Shown: piece after piece, positions 40,497 to 48,721 of the stretch
How positions within the stretch are numbered: the stretch's first letter is position 1
Layout of the letters: each line of letters begins with the position of its first letter
NCBI GenBank assembly: GCA_028818855.1
Contig: JAPPMY010000027.1
Location: 1 to 62,243, forward strand
DNA from: Rhodospirillales bacterium
Lineage (GTDB): Bacteria; Pseudomonadota; Alphaproteobacteria; UBA828
Reading direction: 5' to 3'
DNA length: 62,243 nt
Translations under genes and position numbers: made by a program
The notes under the pieces: generated by a model
What the model was told of the DNA's origin: nothing
The model's input: the letters and a program-made list of their open reading frames with translations, nothing else
Databases searched by the model: none

Positions 40497-40651
40497 GTGC
40501 CGCCCCCGCCGCGTGAGAAATTGGCGCTCTGGCGCGACACCGCGTCCATCGCCGCCGCCAACGGCAGGATCGCGCCCGAGAACATCAGCTTGTCGGCGGC
40601 GGACGCGCCCGCCGCGAGGCCCGAGAACAACTTGGTCACGTTCGTCATCAT
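40493..40651 (-). CDS. Small 52-residue protein coupled to gluconate dehydrogenase subunit 3
   Basis: A short gene from the ATG at 40649-40651 (a second ATG follows directly) to the TGA that overlaps the next start. An AGGAG site lies about 9 bases upstream. The product begins MMTNVTKLFSGLAAGASAAD and has a moderately hydrophobic centre (KLMFSGAILPLAAAMDAVSR) and a Gly-rich tail. I do not recognise the family. Its position in the operon, strong ribosome site and ATGA overlap argue that it is real. It might be a membrane-associated or assembly peptide for the dehydrogenase; that is inference. Confidence 0.65.
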   Translation of the reverse strand: MMTNVTKLFSGLAAGASAADKLMFSGAILPLAAAMDAVSRQSANFSRGGGGT

Positions 40652-40728
40652 CGATCCATTCTCCTCTGGTGCAGCCCGTCAGATCGCCGCGCCGGCGGTG
40701 AGCGGAAAGCAGGTGCGCGCCGTGTTCC

Positions 40729-41487
40729 TCATGGCGACCGCGCGCCTTCGGCCCGCGCTCCCTCCTCGCCGAGGCGAAGCCGGGCGTCGGCCAGCAGCCG
40801 TTCCATCCGGGCCTCGGCCTCCGCCGCGTCCCTCGCCAGGATCGCGTCCGCGACCGCGCGGTGGAACGGGATGGATTCCTCGTTCTCGCGCGGGTCCCGG
40901 TTGGTGAGGCGGATCGAAATCAGCAGAGCCGAGAAGACCGCACTCTCCATGGCGAGCAGGAATTCGTTGTCGGCGGCGCGCAGGACCGCACGGTGGAAGA
41001 GCGCATCGGCGACGATGAAGTCGTCGATCGAGCCCTTCTCCTGCTCCATGCGTGCCTGCGCCTCGGCGATCAGTGCATGACCCTCGGCAGTGCCCCGCTC
41101 GGCCGCCCAGCGCGCCGCTTTCGGCTCAATCACCAGCCGTAGGTCGGTCAACTGCTGCAGGAAGGCGTGACTCACCGGGGCCGACTGGTGCCACGCCAGC
41201 ACATCGTCATCCAGCAATGCCCAGGCGGAACGGGAGCGGACCCGCGTGCCGATGCCGCGCCGCACCTCCAGCAACCCCTTGCCCACGAGAATCTTGACCG
41301 CATCGCGGATGACCGAGCGGCTGACCTGATAACGCGCGGCCAACGCGCCCTCGTCCTCCAGCAGGTCTCCCTGCCCATAGGCGCCGGCGACGATGCGCCG
41401 CCCCAGCTCCTGCACGATCTGCGTGGCCAGGCTCCGCGTCAGCGCGGGCTTCTCCTTGAGGTCGTAGAACAAGTGCTCATTCATCAT
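40729..41487 (-). CDS. FadR/GntR family transcriptional regulator (FCD domain)
   Basis: 252 residues. N-terminal winged helix at residues 18-85 (LATQIVQELGRRIVAGAYGQGDLL...VSRSVIRDAVKILVGKGLLEVRRGIGTRV), then an all-helical FCD ligand domain from about residue 105. In FCD regulators Asp and His residues such as VADALFHRAVLRAADN bind metal and a carboxylate ligand, often a sugar acid. It heads the sugar-acid operon and faces the divergent ABC importer. A GTAAT/ATTAC palindrome directly upstream suggests autorepression. Confidence 0.92.
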   Translation of the reverse strand: MMNEHLFYDLKEKPALTRSLATQIVQELGRRIVAGAYGQGDLLEDEGALAARYQVSRSVIRDAVKILVGKGLLEVRRGIGTRVRSRSAWALLDDDVLAWHQSAPVSHAFLQQLTDLRLVIEPKAARWAAERGTAEGHALIAEAQARMEQEKGSIDDFIVADALFHRAVLRAADNEFLLAMESAVFSALLISIRLTNRDPRENEESIPFHRAVADAILARDAAEAEARMERLLADARLRLGEEGARAEGARSP

Positions 41488-41820
41488 TGTAATCTAAACA
41501 TATGATATTACGAGAGTCCAGATGTTTGCCGGGATCGACCCGGCAGAGTTGATCGAACGCCGTCGCTGCTCGAGAGGGAGAATGCTGCGAGAGAGATTCG
41601 TCGCGGTAAAGCAGTGGTTTGCGCCATGCTTGTCTCATCGCGACAAAGGCTTCCGGAGCGAACAGGATCGCCGACAGGTGAATTCTCGGTCGTCTTGCAC
41701 ACCCGCAGGCGCCGGGGTAGCCTCGCCGCATTGGGAGACGCTCGGTCTGGAGCTGACCTGAAAGATCTCAGCGTCGAGTAAGGCGGACCCGTCGATCTTG
41801 GGGGAAAGAGGAGAAAGTCG
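41488..41820. promoter_or_regulatory. Divergent intergenic region with candidate GntR operator
   Basis: 333 bp between the regulator and the sugar importer, with no credible gene; a 79-codon frame at 41522-41761 has no ribosome site or family. At 41489-41511 lies a dyad with arms GTAAT and ATTAC around 13 AT-rich bases, two bases from the regulator start. This suits autorepression by a FadR-type protein. Near the other end, AGAGGAG is the ribosome site of the binding-protein gene. I could not fix promoters. Confidence 0.5.
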
Positions 41821-43155
41821 ATGAAGCTTCGTGCAACTTTGATGGCGGCCACAGCCGCGCTCGTGCTGACGAGCGGCGCCGCGCTGGCTGAGAGCGGGCT
41901 CGAAGCCCAGAGCGGAGAGTCGGTCTTCTTCCGCGGCTGGCAGTACAAGACCGACATCGTTCAGGACAACGTCGACCGCTACAACGGCGAGCAGGGCGGC
42001 AATGTCGACTACGCCACGGTCACCGGCGACTACCCGGCGATCATGGAGCAGAACCTGATGGCGGGCGCGGAGCTCGACGTGCTCTACGCCAACCCGTCGC
42101 AGGCTGGCCGCTACTTCGACGGCGGCTGGATCATGCCGGCCGAGGCGCTGCCGAACATCGATGCGATCAAGGCGGACATGTACCCCAACATCCTCGACGC
42201 CTGGTCCTACAAGGGCCAGCTTCTGGGCCTTTCATACTTCGTCAGCACCCGCGGGGTCATGCACGTCAACCTCGAGAAGTACTACGAGCTCGGCTACAGC
42301 GACGCCGACTTCCCCGCGGATTGGGATGCGCTTTACGACCAGCTCTACGAGATGCGGGACAAGGGCCTCGACCAGCCCTTCCTGCCGCACTGGATCAACG
42401 AGTGGTACGGCATTTCCTGGGGCTTCGATTTCGAAGTGATGAACCGGGGCGGTCAGGTCGCCCACCCCGATACCCATGCACCCTTGCTGACCACCGATGC
42501 GGACGGCGCGGCGTACAAGACGCTTGAAGACTGGAAGCGCATCTGGAACGACGGCTTGGTGCCGGAAGAGGTGCTGACCTACAACGAGAGCTCCTACATC
42601 GACGCCTATGCGTCGGGGCGCTACGTGTTCAGCCCGCAGCAGCTCTACGATCTGGAGACCTTCAACCGGGAGGACCGCTCGCAGATCGCAGGCCACGCCA
42701 GCCTGCTGCCCTATCAGGGCCAGAGCTGGGGCCTGCTCGATTCCGCCGTCTACCTGATGACGAGCCGGGAGCGGAGCGACGGCCACACCGACGACGTGAA
42801 GCGTTTCGCAAGCTGGTACGGCTATCAGGACCAGACCGGCAACGTCTTCGTCGGCAACCGCTGGATGCAGGAGTCCATGCTCTTCTCCGGCTACAAGTCG
42901 GTGATGGAGAGCGAGGCCGCGGCCGAGAGGATGAAGAGCGCCCTCGCGCGCGAGCAGGACATCCAGGCGGTGCTCGGAGTCTACGCGGCCACGCCCTACC
43001 CGAAGGGCATCTGGAGCGTCGTCTGGGCCGAGGAGTTCAATAGCTGGCTCAAGGAGACGCTGCAGGAGTTCGTTCAGGATGATGGCGACATCGTCGAGAC
43101 CATCGAGGCGATCAATGAAGAAATCGCCGACCTGAACAAGAAATACGGACTGTAG
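41821..43155 (+). CDS. Sugar-type ABC substrate-binding protein
   Basis: 444 residues with AGAGGAG at a good distance before the ATG. The signal peptide spans residues 1-23 (ALA cleavage). The mature part resembles family 1 solute-binding proteins: GDYPAIMEQNLMAGAELDVLYANPSQ and the Trp/Tyr-rich FLPHWINEWYGISWGFDFE. It is the first gene of an importer unit facing the GntR gene, so the ligand may be an oligosaccharide or uronic/aldaric acid linked to the enzymes across the gap; that link is inference. Confidence 0.9.
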   Translation: MKLRATLMAATAALVLTSGAALAESGLEAQSGESVFFRGWQYKTDIVQDNVDRYNGEQGGNVDYATVTGDYPAIMEQNLMAGAELDVLYANPSQAGRYFDGGWIMPAEALPNIDAIKADMYPNILDAWSYKGQLLGLSYFVSTRGVMHVNLEKYYELGYSDADFPADWDALYDQLYEMRDKGLDQPFLPHWINEWYGISWGFDFEVMNRGGQVAHPDTHAPLLTTDADGAAYKTLEDWKRIWNDGLVPEEVLTYNESSYIDAYASGRYVFSPQQLYDLETFNREDRSQIAGHASLLPYQGQSWGLLDSAVYLMTSRERSDGHTDDVKRFASWYGYQDQTGNVFVGNRWMQESMLFSGYKSVMESEAAAERMKSALAREQDIQAVLGVYAATPYPKGIWSVVWAEEFNSWLKETLQEFVQDDGDIVETIEAINEEIADLNKKYGL

Positions 43156-43164
43156 CGCTGACAC

Positions 43165-43198
43165 GCCGGCAGGCGGCTCGAAGGGGTCGCCTGCCGGC
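43165..43198 (+). terminator. Hairpin between binding-protein and permease genes
   Basis: A perfect 11-bp stem, GCCGGCAGGCG (43165-43175) and CGCCTGCCGGC (43188-43198), with a 12-base loop, followed by only two T. In this position such stems usually act as a partial terminator or mRNA 3' stabiliser that keeps the binding protein in excess over the permeases. Confidence 0.7.
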
Positions 43199-43215
43199 TT
43201 GAACTCTGTTCTGCG

Positions 43216-44115
43216 ATGAGGGCTGCGCAGCGCACCGCCGAACTGTCGAACCTCCAGTTCTCACTGCTGCTCGCGCTGCCGGTTCTCGTCTTCCTCCTGC
43301 TGGTGGTCGCCTATCCGCTCGGCTACGCGCTGTGGATGAGCCTCCACGAGATCAGCTTCTTCGGCGGCTACAAGGCGGTCTTCGTCGGGGTCGAGCACTT
43401 CGCCGACGTCATCGGCGACCGCAAGTTCAAGAAATCGCTCTGGGTCACGGTCCGCTTCACGCTCGAATCGGTGGCGCTGGCGATGGTGGCCGGCCTGCTG
43501 ATCGCGCTGGTGCTCAACCGCACCATGCGCTTCGCGGGGCTCATCCGCACCATCGTGATCCTTCCCTGGTGCATCTCGCTCTACGGCACGGGGATCATCT
43601 TCTCCTATCTCGCCAAGGGTCAGACAGGCATCGGCACCGCCATCGCGTATGCGCTCGGCATCGAGGAGGCGGTGAACGTCGTCAATCGCCAGTGGGTGAT
43701 CGAGGTGCTGGCGGTCGGCAACGCCTGGAACATGGCGCCGCTCGTCGCCTTCTTCTTGCTCGCCAACCTCAAGACCATCCCGAGCCGGCTCTACGACCTC
43801 GCCGCCATCGACCGCATGTCCCGCTTCGAGACGTTTCTGAACGTCACCCTGCCGCCGCTCCGCTTCACGCTCTTCGTCTTCACCTGCATCACGACCGTGC
43901 TCTCGATGAAGCTCTTCGACTTCATCTTCGTGCTGTCCGGCGGCGGCCCGGGGACGGCATCGGCGACGCTCACCTATCGCATCTACAAGGAGAGCTTCAA
44001 GGATCTCGATCTCGGCTACGGCGCAGCCATGTCCTTCATGCTGCTCGCGCTGATCCTGGGCACCACGCTGCTGCTCTACTTCCTGTGGGGCCGGCGGGAG
44101 GCGAAGACGATATGA
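43216..44115 (+). CDS. Sugar-type ABC importer, permease (MalF-like)
   Basis: 299 residues, six membrane segments, CUT1 family. The ATPase contact loop reads RLYDLAAIDRMSRFETFLNVTLP near residue 195, a variant EAA motif without the first Glu-Ala. The stop overlaps the next ATG (ATGA at 44112-44115). Confidence 0.9.
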   Translation: MRAAQRTAELSNLQFSLLLALPVLVFLLLVVAYPLGYALWMSLHEISFFGGYKAVFVGVEHFADVIGDRKFKKSLWVTVRFTLESVALAMVAGLLIALVLNRTMRFAGLIRTIVILPWCISLYGTGIIFSYLAKGQTGIGTAIAYALGIEEAVNVVNRQWVIEVLAVGNAWNMAPLVAFFLLANLKTIPSRLYDLAAIDRMSRFETFLNVTLPPLRFTLFVFTCITTVLSMKLFDFIFVLSGGGPGTASATLTYRIYKESFKDLDLGYGAAMSFMLLALILGTTLLLYFLWGRREAKTI

Positions 44116-44978
44116 GCATCAGGCTCTCGTCGGTCTGGTCCTGGCTCGCGCTGGCGATCGTCGTGATCTGGACGCTGCTGCCGATCTACTGGTTCCTGAA
44201 GAACTCGTTCCTGACGCCGGACGAGATCGCGCGCTTCCCGCCGCCCCTCTACCCGCTGGAGCCGACGCCCGCCGCCTTCTTCAACATCTTCGGCTTCGAG
44301 TACGAGCTGGCCGACGGCACCATCCGGCGCGGCTCGGGCCAGGCCAATCAGATCATCCGCGGGTTCTACAACAGCCTCATCGTCTCGGCCGTCGTGACGG
44401 CGGTGACGCTCGTGGTGGTGCTGCCGCTCGCCTACGTCTTCGCGCGCCTCGACTTCGCCCACAAGAACAAGCTGCTGTTCGCGATCCTGCTTGCCGTCGC
44501 GCTGCCGCCGGTCTCGACACTCATCCCGTTCTACGCCATGTACGTGCGGCTCGGCCTCTCGGGCACGCTCGTCGGCCTCATCATCGTGACGCTCACGATC
44601 ACCATTCCCTTCGTGACCTGGATGCTGATCGGCTACTTCCGCAACCTGCCGCAGGTGGAGCGGCTCGCCCGCATCGACGGGTTCTCGCGCTTCGAGACGT
44701 TCCTCAAGATCATCGTGCCGCTGGGGCGGAGCGGCGTCGCGGTGGCGGCGGTCATCGCCTTCCTCTTCTCCTGGAACGAGTACACCTACGCGCTGATGCT
44801 GGTGAACGGCACCAGCGCCAACACCCTGCCGGCCGCGATTTCCGGCTTCCTCTTCCAGCATCCGGAGCCGTCCCACCTCGCTGCGTCGCTGGCGCTCACC
44901 ATCCTGCCGCCGGCGCTCGTCGCGTTCTTCCTCCAGCGTCACATCGCTGAAATGAACCTCGTCGATCCGGTGCGCTGA
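44112..44978 (+). CDS. Sugar-type ABC importer, permease (MalG-like)
   Basis: 288 residues from the ATG at 44112, overlapping the previous stop by four bases. Six membrane segments; a 60-residue periplasmic loop follows the first. The EAA-type motif is QVERLARIDGFSRFETFLKI near residue 187, again with Glu-Arg-Leu in place of Glu-Ala-Ala. It pairs with the preceding permease; the ATPase gene follows after three bases. Confidence 0.9.
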   Translation: MSIRLSSVWSWLALAIVVIWTLLPIYWFLKNSFLTPDEIARFPPPLYPLEPTPAAFFNIFGFEYELADGTIRRGSGQANQIIRGFYNSLIVSAVVTAVTLVVVLPLAYVFARLDFAHKNKLLFAILLAVALPPVSTLIPFYAMYVRLGLSGTLVGLIIVTLTITIPFVTWMLIGYFRNLPQVERLARIDGFSRFETFLKIIVPLGRSGVAVAAVIAFLFSWNEYTYALMLVNGTSANTLPAAISGFLFQHPEPSHLAASLALTILPPALVAFFLQRHIAEMNLVDPVR

Positions 44979-44981
44979 GCC

Positions 44982-46082
44982 ATGTCCCGAATCCAGCTCG
45001 AACGCCTGCATAAGACCTTCCATCGCCACGTCGCCGTGCGCGACCTCGATCTGACGATCGAGAACGGCGAGCTCCTGGTGCTGCTGGGGCCATCCGGCTG
45101 CGGCAAGACGACGACGCTCAACTGCATCGCGGGCCTGGAGGCGCCGACCTCCGGCCGCGTCCTGTTCGACGGTGACGACGTCACCGCCGCCTCACCGCAC
45201 CAGCGCAACATCGCGATGGTGTTCCAGTCGTCGCTACTTTATCCCCACATGACGGCGCGGCAGAACATCCGCACCAGCCTCGCCAAGCAGAGGCTCGACC
45301 GGGGGGAGACCGAGAGGCGGATCGCCGAAGCCTCGTCGGTCCTCGGCATCGAGGGCCTCCTCGACAAGCTGCCGAGCCAGCTCTCCGGCGGCGAGCGCCA
45401 GCGCGTCGCCACCGCCAAGGCCATCGTCCGCCAGCCGACGGCCTTTCTTCTCGACGAGCCGCTTGCCGCGCTCGACGCCGCGCTCCGGCTCACCCTGCGG
45501 GCCGAGCTGGTCAATCTCCAGAAGCGGCTGGGGACCACAATGGTCGTCGTCACCCACGACCAGGTAGAGGCGATGACCATGGGCGACCGCATCGCGGTCA
45601 TGAACGAAGGGCGGCTGGAGCAGATCGGCACGCCGGACGAGATCTACAACCGTCCCGCCACGCTCTTCGTCGCAGGTTTCGTGGGCTCGCCTCCGATGAA
45701 CCTGATCCAGGGCGAAATCGCTATGGGGGACGGGCGCGTGCGGTTCGTCTCCGGAGACTTCGCTTTCGAGCCGGCGCAGGCCGCAGGCGCCGCCGGGCCA
45801 TCGACCCTCGGCGTCCGGCCGCAGCATCTGCACGTTCGCGCCGGGCCCACGGATGGAGCCATGCCGGTAACGGTTTTCGCCGTGGAGCACCTCGGGCGGG
45901 AATCGGTGGTGATCCTCGAGGACGACAGGCGCAACAAGCTGCACGCCCTGGTGGAGCCGGGCTTCGCAAGCCGCGTCGGCGACCGGCTCCATGCGGCGCC
46001 CGACCCTGCGCACTGCCTCCTGTTCGATCCAGCAGGGCAGGTTCTCTCCAACCCCGATCGCGAGACGGAGCGATCGGCATGA
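44982..46082 (+). CDS. Sugar-type ABC importer, ATP-binding protein (UgpC/MalK-like)
   Basis: 366 residues. Walker A GPSGCGKTT near residue 36, signature LSGGERQRV near 133, Walker B FLLDEPLAALD near 153 and switch [14 protein letters not shown] domain follows residue 235. The last codons overlap the ATG of a Gfo/Idh/MocA gene that is now only a remnant cut by the transposon, so the operon originally continued. Confidence 0.92.
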   Translation: MSRIQLERLHKTFHRHVAVRDLDLTIENGELLVLLGPSGCGKTTTLNCIAGLEAPTSGRVLFDGDDVTAASPHQRNIAMVFQSSLLYPHMTARQNIRTSLAKQRLDRGETERRIAEASSVLGIEGLLDKLPSQLSGGERQRVATAKAIVRQPTAFLLDEPLAALDAALRLTLRAELVNLQKRLGTTMVVVTHDQVEAMTMGDRIAVMNEGRLEQIGTPDEIYNRPATLFVAGFVGSPPMNLIQGEIAMGDGRVRFVSGDFAFEPAQAAGAAGPSTLGVRPQHLHVRAGPTDGAMPVTVFAVEHLGRESVVILEDDRRNKLHALVEPGFASRVGDRLHAAPDPAHCLLFDPAGQVLSNPDRETERSA

Positions 46083-46126
46083 CGAGCGAGCCCCTGCGTA
46101 TGGGCGTGATCGGCGTCGGCTTCATG
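46079..46126 (+). pseudogene. Gfo/Idh/MocA oxidoreductase, N-terminal remnant left of the transposon
   Basis: Sixteen codons, MTSEPLRMGVIGVGFM, starting at an ATG that overlaps the ATPase stop (ATGA). GVIGVGFMG is the NAD(P)-binding start of sugar dehydrogenases of this family. The last eight bases (46119-46126) are the target site copied on insertion. The reading resumes beyond the element at 51308. Confidence 0.75.
46119..46126. repeat. Target site duplication, left copy (GCTTCATG)
   Basis: Eight bases directly before the left inverted repeat, identical to 51300-51307 after the right repeat. Eight-base duplications are characteristic of the IS1595 family. Confidence 0.93.
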
Positions 46127-46151
46127 GGGGATTATGTAGGAGAGTGCCGAA
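46127..46151. repeat. Left terminal inverted repeat
   Basis: 25 bases beginning GGGGATTATGTAGGAGAGTG and ending CCGAA. It is the exact reverse complement of 51275-51299. A 14-base part, AGGAGAGTGCCGAA, recurs inside the element at 50591-50604. Confidence 0.95.
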
Positions 46152-46157
46152 AGCCGG

Positions 46158-46487
46158 TCACTCAGTGGGCTTCGGGCGGCTCACGTAGCGGATGCTCACG
46201 GGCTTGGTGAGGGCTTCCACCGCCTGATCGAACGTCGCGTCGACCCGCACATCTTCCTCAAGCTCCGCAGCGCTCGGCTGGTAGTCTGAGCTGACGACTT
46301 CCACTTCGCGGGCTTTCGTCTTCGGCTTCCGAACGGTGACTCGCTCGTTCAGCTTAGCCTTCGCCGGCGGGTAGCTGGGCAGTTTCGTGCGAGCGACAGG
46401 CCTTTCCGCAGGAGCCGGGCGGCTCTTGGCTGAAGAATTGTCTGTCATCAGATTCGCGGTCTGAGCGTCTCGTTCCCCACCTCCCAT
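46158..46487 (-). CDS. Hypothetical transposon passenger protein, 109 residues
   Basis: An open frame from the ATG at 46485-46487, or from the ATG at 46446-46448 (MTDNSSAKSRP), to a stop 7 bp inside the left inverted repeat. The product is hydrophilic and Lys/Arg/Pro-rich in the first half, acidic in the middle and without membrane segments or a family I know. No convincing ribosome site precedes either start. It is divergent from the lipoprotein gene across a spacer with a long inverted repeat. Confidence 0.5.
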   Translation of the reverse strand: MGGGERDAQTANLMTDNSSAKSRPAPAERPVARTKLPSYPPAKAKLNERVTVRKPKTKAREVEVVSSDYQPSAAELEEDVRVDATFDQAVEALTKPVSIRYVSRPKPTE

Positions 46488-46527
46488 TTAGTCCATTGCC
46501 CCATCCCGTGCAACCGCGCACACTCAT

Positions 46528-46665
46528 TCTCGTAGACACTTCATGCGTCCCGCAGGTCGGGTCGCCCGCTGAATACAAGAGCCTCTAGCCCGGCGCCGGG
46601 TAGCTCCCGGCGCTTAGGCGAATAGGCGGGGTCATCTCGCGTTCGCGTGAAGTGTCTACAACGGC
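46528..46665. repeat. Inverted repeat in divergent passenger promoter region
   Basis: GTAGACACTTCA (46532-46543) and TGAAGTGTCTAC (46648-46659) are perfect 12-bp inverted copies, extending to about 16 of 18 matches, 104 bp apart. They lie between the divergent passenger genes, with no gene in the 218-bp gap. They could be paired operators or ends of a smaller nested element. Confidence 0.6.
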
Positions 46666-46705
46666 CCGGCACCCGCCGGCGCCGAGGCAACGCGGGAGAA
46701 CACCC

Positions 46706-47164
46706 ATGAGATCGCCAGTCTTCGCTGCGGCGCTGGCCGCGGCTGCAATGCTTGTGCTGGCTTCTTGCGTCCGCTCCAACACCATCGAAGGGCACCAAGT
46801 GCGCGCCACCGCGGAGACTGTCACTGAGCGGGTAGAGGTGACTGGGGGTGTCCATGATCGAGCGCCTCAGTGGTTCAAGGACTACTGGCGCAAGTACCTG
46901 GCTCACGCAGAGGGCGGCTACGCGACGATAGCGGTGGACCGCAATGGGATGGGGGCCTCCTACGTCTACTGTTCCGGCTCTGCTGGCTGCGCGAACAACA
47001 ACGCTTCGTGGGCGCGTTCGTTCACCGATGTGAGGTACAAGCACCGCGCTCTCAAGCAATGCACCGAGTACGTCCGCAACACCTACCCCACCAAAAAGCC
47101 CGACTGCGCGATCTACGCGATCAACAACAAGATCGTGTGGAGGGGGCGGATGCCCTGGGAGTAG
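46706..47164 (+). CDS. Small lipoprotein, transposon passenger
   Basis: 152 residues from the ATG at 46706 with GGGAG eight bases upstream. The signal peptide ends in a lipobox LASC (Cys21), so it should be a lipid-anchored envelope protein. The mature part has no family I recognise. Four further Cys (in YCSGSAGCANN, KQCTEY and PDCAIYA) could form two disulfides. It is followed after 10 bp by a second lipoprotein gene, with which it probably works. Confidence 0.75.
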   Translation: MRSPVFAAALAAAAMLVLASCVRSNTIEGHQVRATAETVTERVEVTGGVHDRAPQWFKDYWRKYLAHAEGGYATIAVDRNGMGASYVYCSGSAGCANNNASWARSFTDVRYKHRALKQCTEYVRNTYPTKKPDCAIYAINNKIVWRGRMPWE

Positions 47165-47174
47165 GAGCGAGAAG

Positions 47175-48116
47175 ATGATGATAAGATCGTCCATCGCTGC
47201 ACTCGCAGCCCTCGCCGCGAGCACTGTTCTTCTTCTCTCCGCCTGCGGAGGCGGCGGAGGTTCCGGTCCCTCGCTCAGCCCGAATGACATCGCGCAACTG
47301 CGTTCCGATCCACGCCTCGTCAGGGCAGAGAGCATTCTCAGAGGCGCCGATACCCTGCTGTTGCCCGCTCTTCATCTCGATTTCTCCGTCTCCGCACAGG
47401 GTCGAACCGTGTCCGACAGCCTCGCCTATAGCGGGAGATGCTCAGGCATGAGTTGTGTGCTTACAGGACATGGCCAACGAGGGACGTTCACTGTCAGGGA
47501 TCTGGCGGTTCCCGTGCCGCATCTGGAATGGGAGAGGGCGGAGCTGGGAAGCAGGGGCGGCTTCGATACTCTTGTCTTCGAGGGGTCGAGTGATCTGGCA
47601 GAATCTCTCGGAAGCACCGTGGGCGACGCCACATTCTCGGCGACTGGTATCGGCTACGGCCTTTGGGGCGAGCATGGCGTTGCCATGGCTCTGCTCGTCG
47701 ATGCTCCGTTTTCAGGGCGCTCCAACAATGTGCCGTTCACGGGTCAGATGGACATAGCCACGGCATATGTCATCGGCGACGCGGCCGAGAGGAACCCAAG
47801 CGGCCTCGGTGGCGCAACGTGGAGAGGCATTGCCGAGGCCATCTCGACCAGTTCCTACAAACGCCGTCAGGGAACCGCGACAGTCAGAATCTCGGACCTC
47901 TCGCGTCCCGTGGTCGATGTGGAGGTGAACATTGGTGGCTCCTGGATCGGCTCGTCGGCGTGGAACGACATCCCGCTCCACGCCGGCCGCTACTCGACCG
48001 GCTCCAACGGCTATGACCGGCTGGTAGGCGCCTTCTACGGGTCTTCACACCAGGAGACCTACGGTGCGTTCGACACGAGGAACTATGTGGGCGTCTTCGG
48101 CGCCCTGCGGGAGTAG
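47175..48116 (+). CDS. Surface-type lipoprotein with TbpB-like C-terminal barrel, transposon passenger
   Basis: 313 residues, with AGGAG before the ATG at 47175 (a second ATG follows). The lipobox is LSAC (Cys24), followed by a Gly-rich linker GGGGGSG. The C-terminal 60 residues, ending VGAFYGSSHQETYGAFDTR and then VGVFGALRE, resemble the end of the eight-stranded barrels of transferrin-binding protein B and related surface lipoproteins. Those bind host or environmental ligands. I see no Slam exporter gene nearby. The family call is by pattern of the barrel end only. Confidence 0.7.
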   Translation: MMIRSSIAALAALAASTVLLLSACGGGGGSGPSLSPNDIAQLRSDPRLVRAESILRGADTLLLPALHLDFSVSAQGRTVSDSLAYSGRCSGMSCVLTGHGQRGTFTVRDLAVPVPHLEWERAELGSRGGFDTLVFEGSSDLAESLGSTVGDATFSATGIGYGLWGEHGVAMALLVDAPFSGRSNNVPFTGQMDIATAYVIGDAAERNPSGLGGATWRGIAEAISTSSYKRRQGTATVRISDLSRPVVDVEVNIGGSWIGSSAWNDIPLHAGRYSTGSNGYDRLVGAFYGSSHQETYGAFDTRNYVGVFGALRE

Positions 48117-48541
48117 CCGTTTAAAGGGCTCGATGATCGACCAGCTTGCGCGTGCCGGCTCTCGCGACACGGCACCGCGAGGCGGGAGAGAATGAATCCT
48201 CGCTTCCGCGTTACACCCGGCCGCCCGTCGCCTGTTGGTCCTCGCTGGCGGGCGGCCACCCCTTTTCCCGATTGGGGGATTACTGACGTCAGTGATGTAG
48301 TTGGACACCCTGTGGAAAGCGGGGATTGCGGTAGGAGCGCTCTCGTGCCCGTTCCTGCGCGTTGACAGGGCCGACGCAGAGGCACAGACTTCGCCTCTAA
48401 CGGGAAACGGAGGCCGGTCCCCACCAAGCCTCCGTCTCCTGAGTTGTTCGATAGACAGGGATGCGTGCTTGCTTGTGCCGACCCGAATCGGCCGCGCGCA
48501 GCTTAGCGGCAGCACGCTCCCAAAGACAAGGGAGATGTGCC
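48117..48541. other. Passenger-region spacer
   Basis: 425 bp without a credible gene between the TbpB-like lipoprotein and the 59-residue gene. It holds a terminator-like hairpin (48219-48257) and a perfect 12-bp palindrome ACTGACGTCAGT at 48282-48293, which could be a regulator site upstream of the next genes. Confidence 0.4.
48219..48265 (+). terminator. Candidate terminator after the TbpB-like gene
   Basis: Stem GGCCGCCCG (48219-48227) and CGGGCGGCC (48249-48257), nine GC pairs with a 21-base loop, followed by ACCCCTTTTCCC. The T run is short. Confidence 0.5.
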
Positions 48542-48721
48542 ATGTGGCTTATCCGCCTGATGTCAGATCACAGGGTGTGCCGCATTGCAGGGAACACAGA
48601 GGGCAACCTCAGCTATGAGATGTGGCTCGCCACCGCGCCGGACTATTGCCATCATCGCTATGCTGATCCCGAGTTCTATGCCGGCGCCAAACTCCGACCG
48701 CACATAGGGGCGGCACGATGA
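48542..48721 (+). CDS. Hypothetical 59-residue passenger protein
   Basis: Starts at the ATG at 48542 with AAGGGAG eight bases upstream (MWLIRLMSDHRVCRIAGNTE). It has no recognised domain; Cys/His residues at DYCHHRY might bind metal. The stop TGA overlaps the next ATG (48718-48721), so the two genes are coupled. Confidence 0.55.
   Translation: MWLIRLMSDHRVCRIAGNTEGNLSYEMWLATAPDYCHHRYADPEFYAGAKLRPHIGAAR

Noticed and set aside
41522-41761. 79-codon plus-strand frame in the GntR/importer gap
   Set aside because: No ribosome site, low-complexity basic product and overlap with the expected promoter and operator.
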